6,607 nt of DNA from an uncultured Bacilli bacterium (GTDB lineage Bacteria > Bacillota_I > Bacilli_A > RF39 > UBA660). The stretch spans positions 1 through 6,607 of the forward strand of contig CALVJC010000085.1 of NCBI GenBank assembly GCA_944331945.1. Reading direction: 5' to 3'. Positions 5,790 through 6,607 of the stretch are shown here, piece after piece. Made by a program: the position numbers and the translations under genes. The notes beneath the pieces were generated by a model that saw nothing but the letters and a program-made list of their open reading frames with translations, was not told the origin of the DNA and ran no database searches. The first letter of the stretch is position 1. Each line of letters starts with the position of its first letter.

Positions 5790-6607
5790 ATGCCTAGATT
5801 AATAGATCTTCATATTCATTCTCAATTTTCTGACGGACAGTTTGATATAAAGCAATTAGTTGAATTGAGCAGGGCAAATGATGTCGGACTAATATCAATC
5901 ACGGATCATGATGACATAATGTCATCATTAGAATTAAAAAATAATTCTAATATAACAGGCATTGAGTATGTTAATGGAGTTGAATTATCTTCTTTTGTAA
6001 AATTAAATGAAAAAATTATTAGGTTACATATTTTAGGATATGGTTATGATGAAGAAAATGAAGAATTAATGAGTAAGTTATTGGAAAAGAGAAAGCTGAG
6101 AACCAATATCAATAAAGAGTATTTAGTTAAGTTAATATTTGAGTTTCCATATTTAAGCCATGATATTTTGGAAAATGTTCAATGTGATAAATATATAAGA
6201 TTATCACGATTAATAGAATCATATTTAAATACCAAAGAATTGTCTGATGACCAATTAAATGCTATTAAACAATATTTAGATAGTAATCGTCCAATTTACC
6301 CAAATTATGAGTTCGATGCATTAGAGTCTTTAAAAATAATAAGAAATGCTAATGGGTATCCTGTATTAGCACATCCGTATCAATATAGATTGAATGTAAA
6401 AGAGGAAATTGCTCTGCTTAAATTATTAGTGGAAAATGGTCTTATAGGTTTGGAAAAATATCATTCAGGTGATACTTCAAACGGAATGATTTTACAAGAA
6501 ATGATGTGTGATAAATTTAATTTAGAATGGACTTTAGGCAGTGATTTTCATGAAGATCATGATGATTTTGGAAATCAAATAGGTTATGGAAAGAATAATA
6601 ATTTATG
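5790..6607 (+). CDS. PHP-domain phosphoesterase, TrpH/RNase AM-like (3' partial)
   Basis: Metal-dependent phosphoesterase of the PHP superfamily. 272 complete codons are visible with no stop before the window ends; since the last metal motif is already present and relatives are about 280-300 residues, little is probably missing. Metal-site motifs in order: DLHIHS with H8 and H10, SDG with D15, ITDHD with D39 and H40, NGVE with E65, RLHILGYG with H80, LAHP with H195, and GSDFH with D252 and H254. The EKYHSG segment (222-227) matches the usual position before the last strand. A mostly helical insert lies at about 90-170. The order and spacing resemble E. coli RNase AM (YciV/TrpH), a 5'-3' exoribonuclease and nucleotide 3',5'-bisphosphatase, but other PHP phosphatases cannot be excluded. 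Start: ATG at 5790 with GAGGTG (5779-5784) upstream. ATA makes up 12 of 24 Ile codons, unlike pnp, suggesting a different origin. Confidence 0.93.
   Translation, partial: MPRLIDLHIHSQFSDGQFDIKQLVELSRANDVGLISITDHDDIMSSLELKNNSNITGIEYVNGVELSSFVKLNEKIIRLHILGYGYDEENEELMSKLLEKRKLRTNINKEYLVKLIFEFPYLSHDILENVQCDKYIRLSRLIESYLNTKELSDDQLNAIKQYLDSNRPIYPNYEFDALESLKIIRNANGYPVLAHPYQYRLNVKEEIALLKLLVENGLIGLEKYHSGDTSNGMILQEMMCDKFNLEWTLGSDFHEDHDDFGNQIGYGKNNNL

Overview
The window looks like a chromosomal segment of a low-GC Gram-positive bacterium (Bacillota, probably a gut-type Bacilli, Erysipelotrichia or Mollicutes-related lineage). The evidence is the rpsO-pnp gene order, purine-rich Shine-Dalgarno sites (one nearly identical to the consensus that pairs with the 16S 3' end), AT-rich spacers and a DUF285/BspA-type surface protein. 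Tryptophan is written TGG and pnp ends in TGA, so this is the standard bacterial code and not the mycoplasma code, although DUF285 proteins are common in mycoplasmas. The genus cannot be named from the sequence.

Layout, all genes on the + strand. (1) 1-2606: the 3' part of a large surface-protein gene. It holds the end of a von Willebrand A domain, a beta-sandwich adhesin-like domain, one InlB B-type repeat, and 16 DUF285 leucine-rich-like units of about 26 residues plus a degenerate capping unit. (2) 2607-2737: a sigma-A-like promoter and a strong long hairpin, then rpsO (ribosomal protein S15, 2738-3007) with an intrinsic terminator on its stop codon. (3) 3031-3222: a spacer rich in hairpins, including a C/T-rich element that can pair with the pnp ribosome binding site, then pnp (polynucleotide phosphorylase, 3223-5454). 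(4) 5455-5789: a 335-base, very AT-rich spacer with a candidate terminator, two candidate promoters and several palindromes. (5) 5790-6607: a PHP-family phosphoesterase of the TrpH/RNase AM type, running off the window.

rpsO and pnp are the conserved core: translation and RNA turnover, neighbours in most bacteria, and in characterised species often controlled by their own products through their leaders. Both leaders here carry structures that would suit such control. The flanking genes look accessory. The surface protein is modular and internally repetitive. The PHP gene has a different codon habit from pnp: 12 of its 24 Ile codons are ATA, against 1 of 61 in pnp. I found no clearly new multi-gene system. 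The most distinctive signals are the rpsO leader hairpin, the anti-Shine-Dalgarno element before pnp, and the ordered two-flavour arrangement of the DUF285 units.
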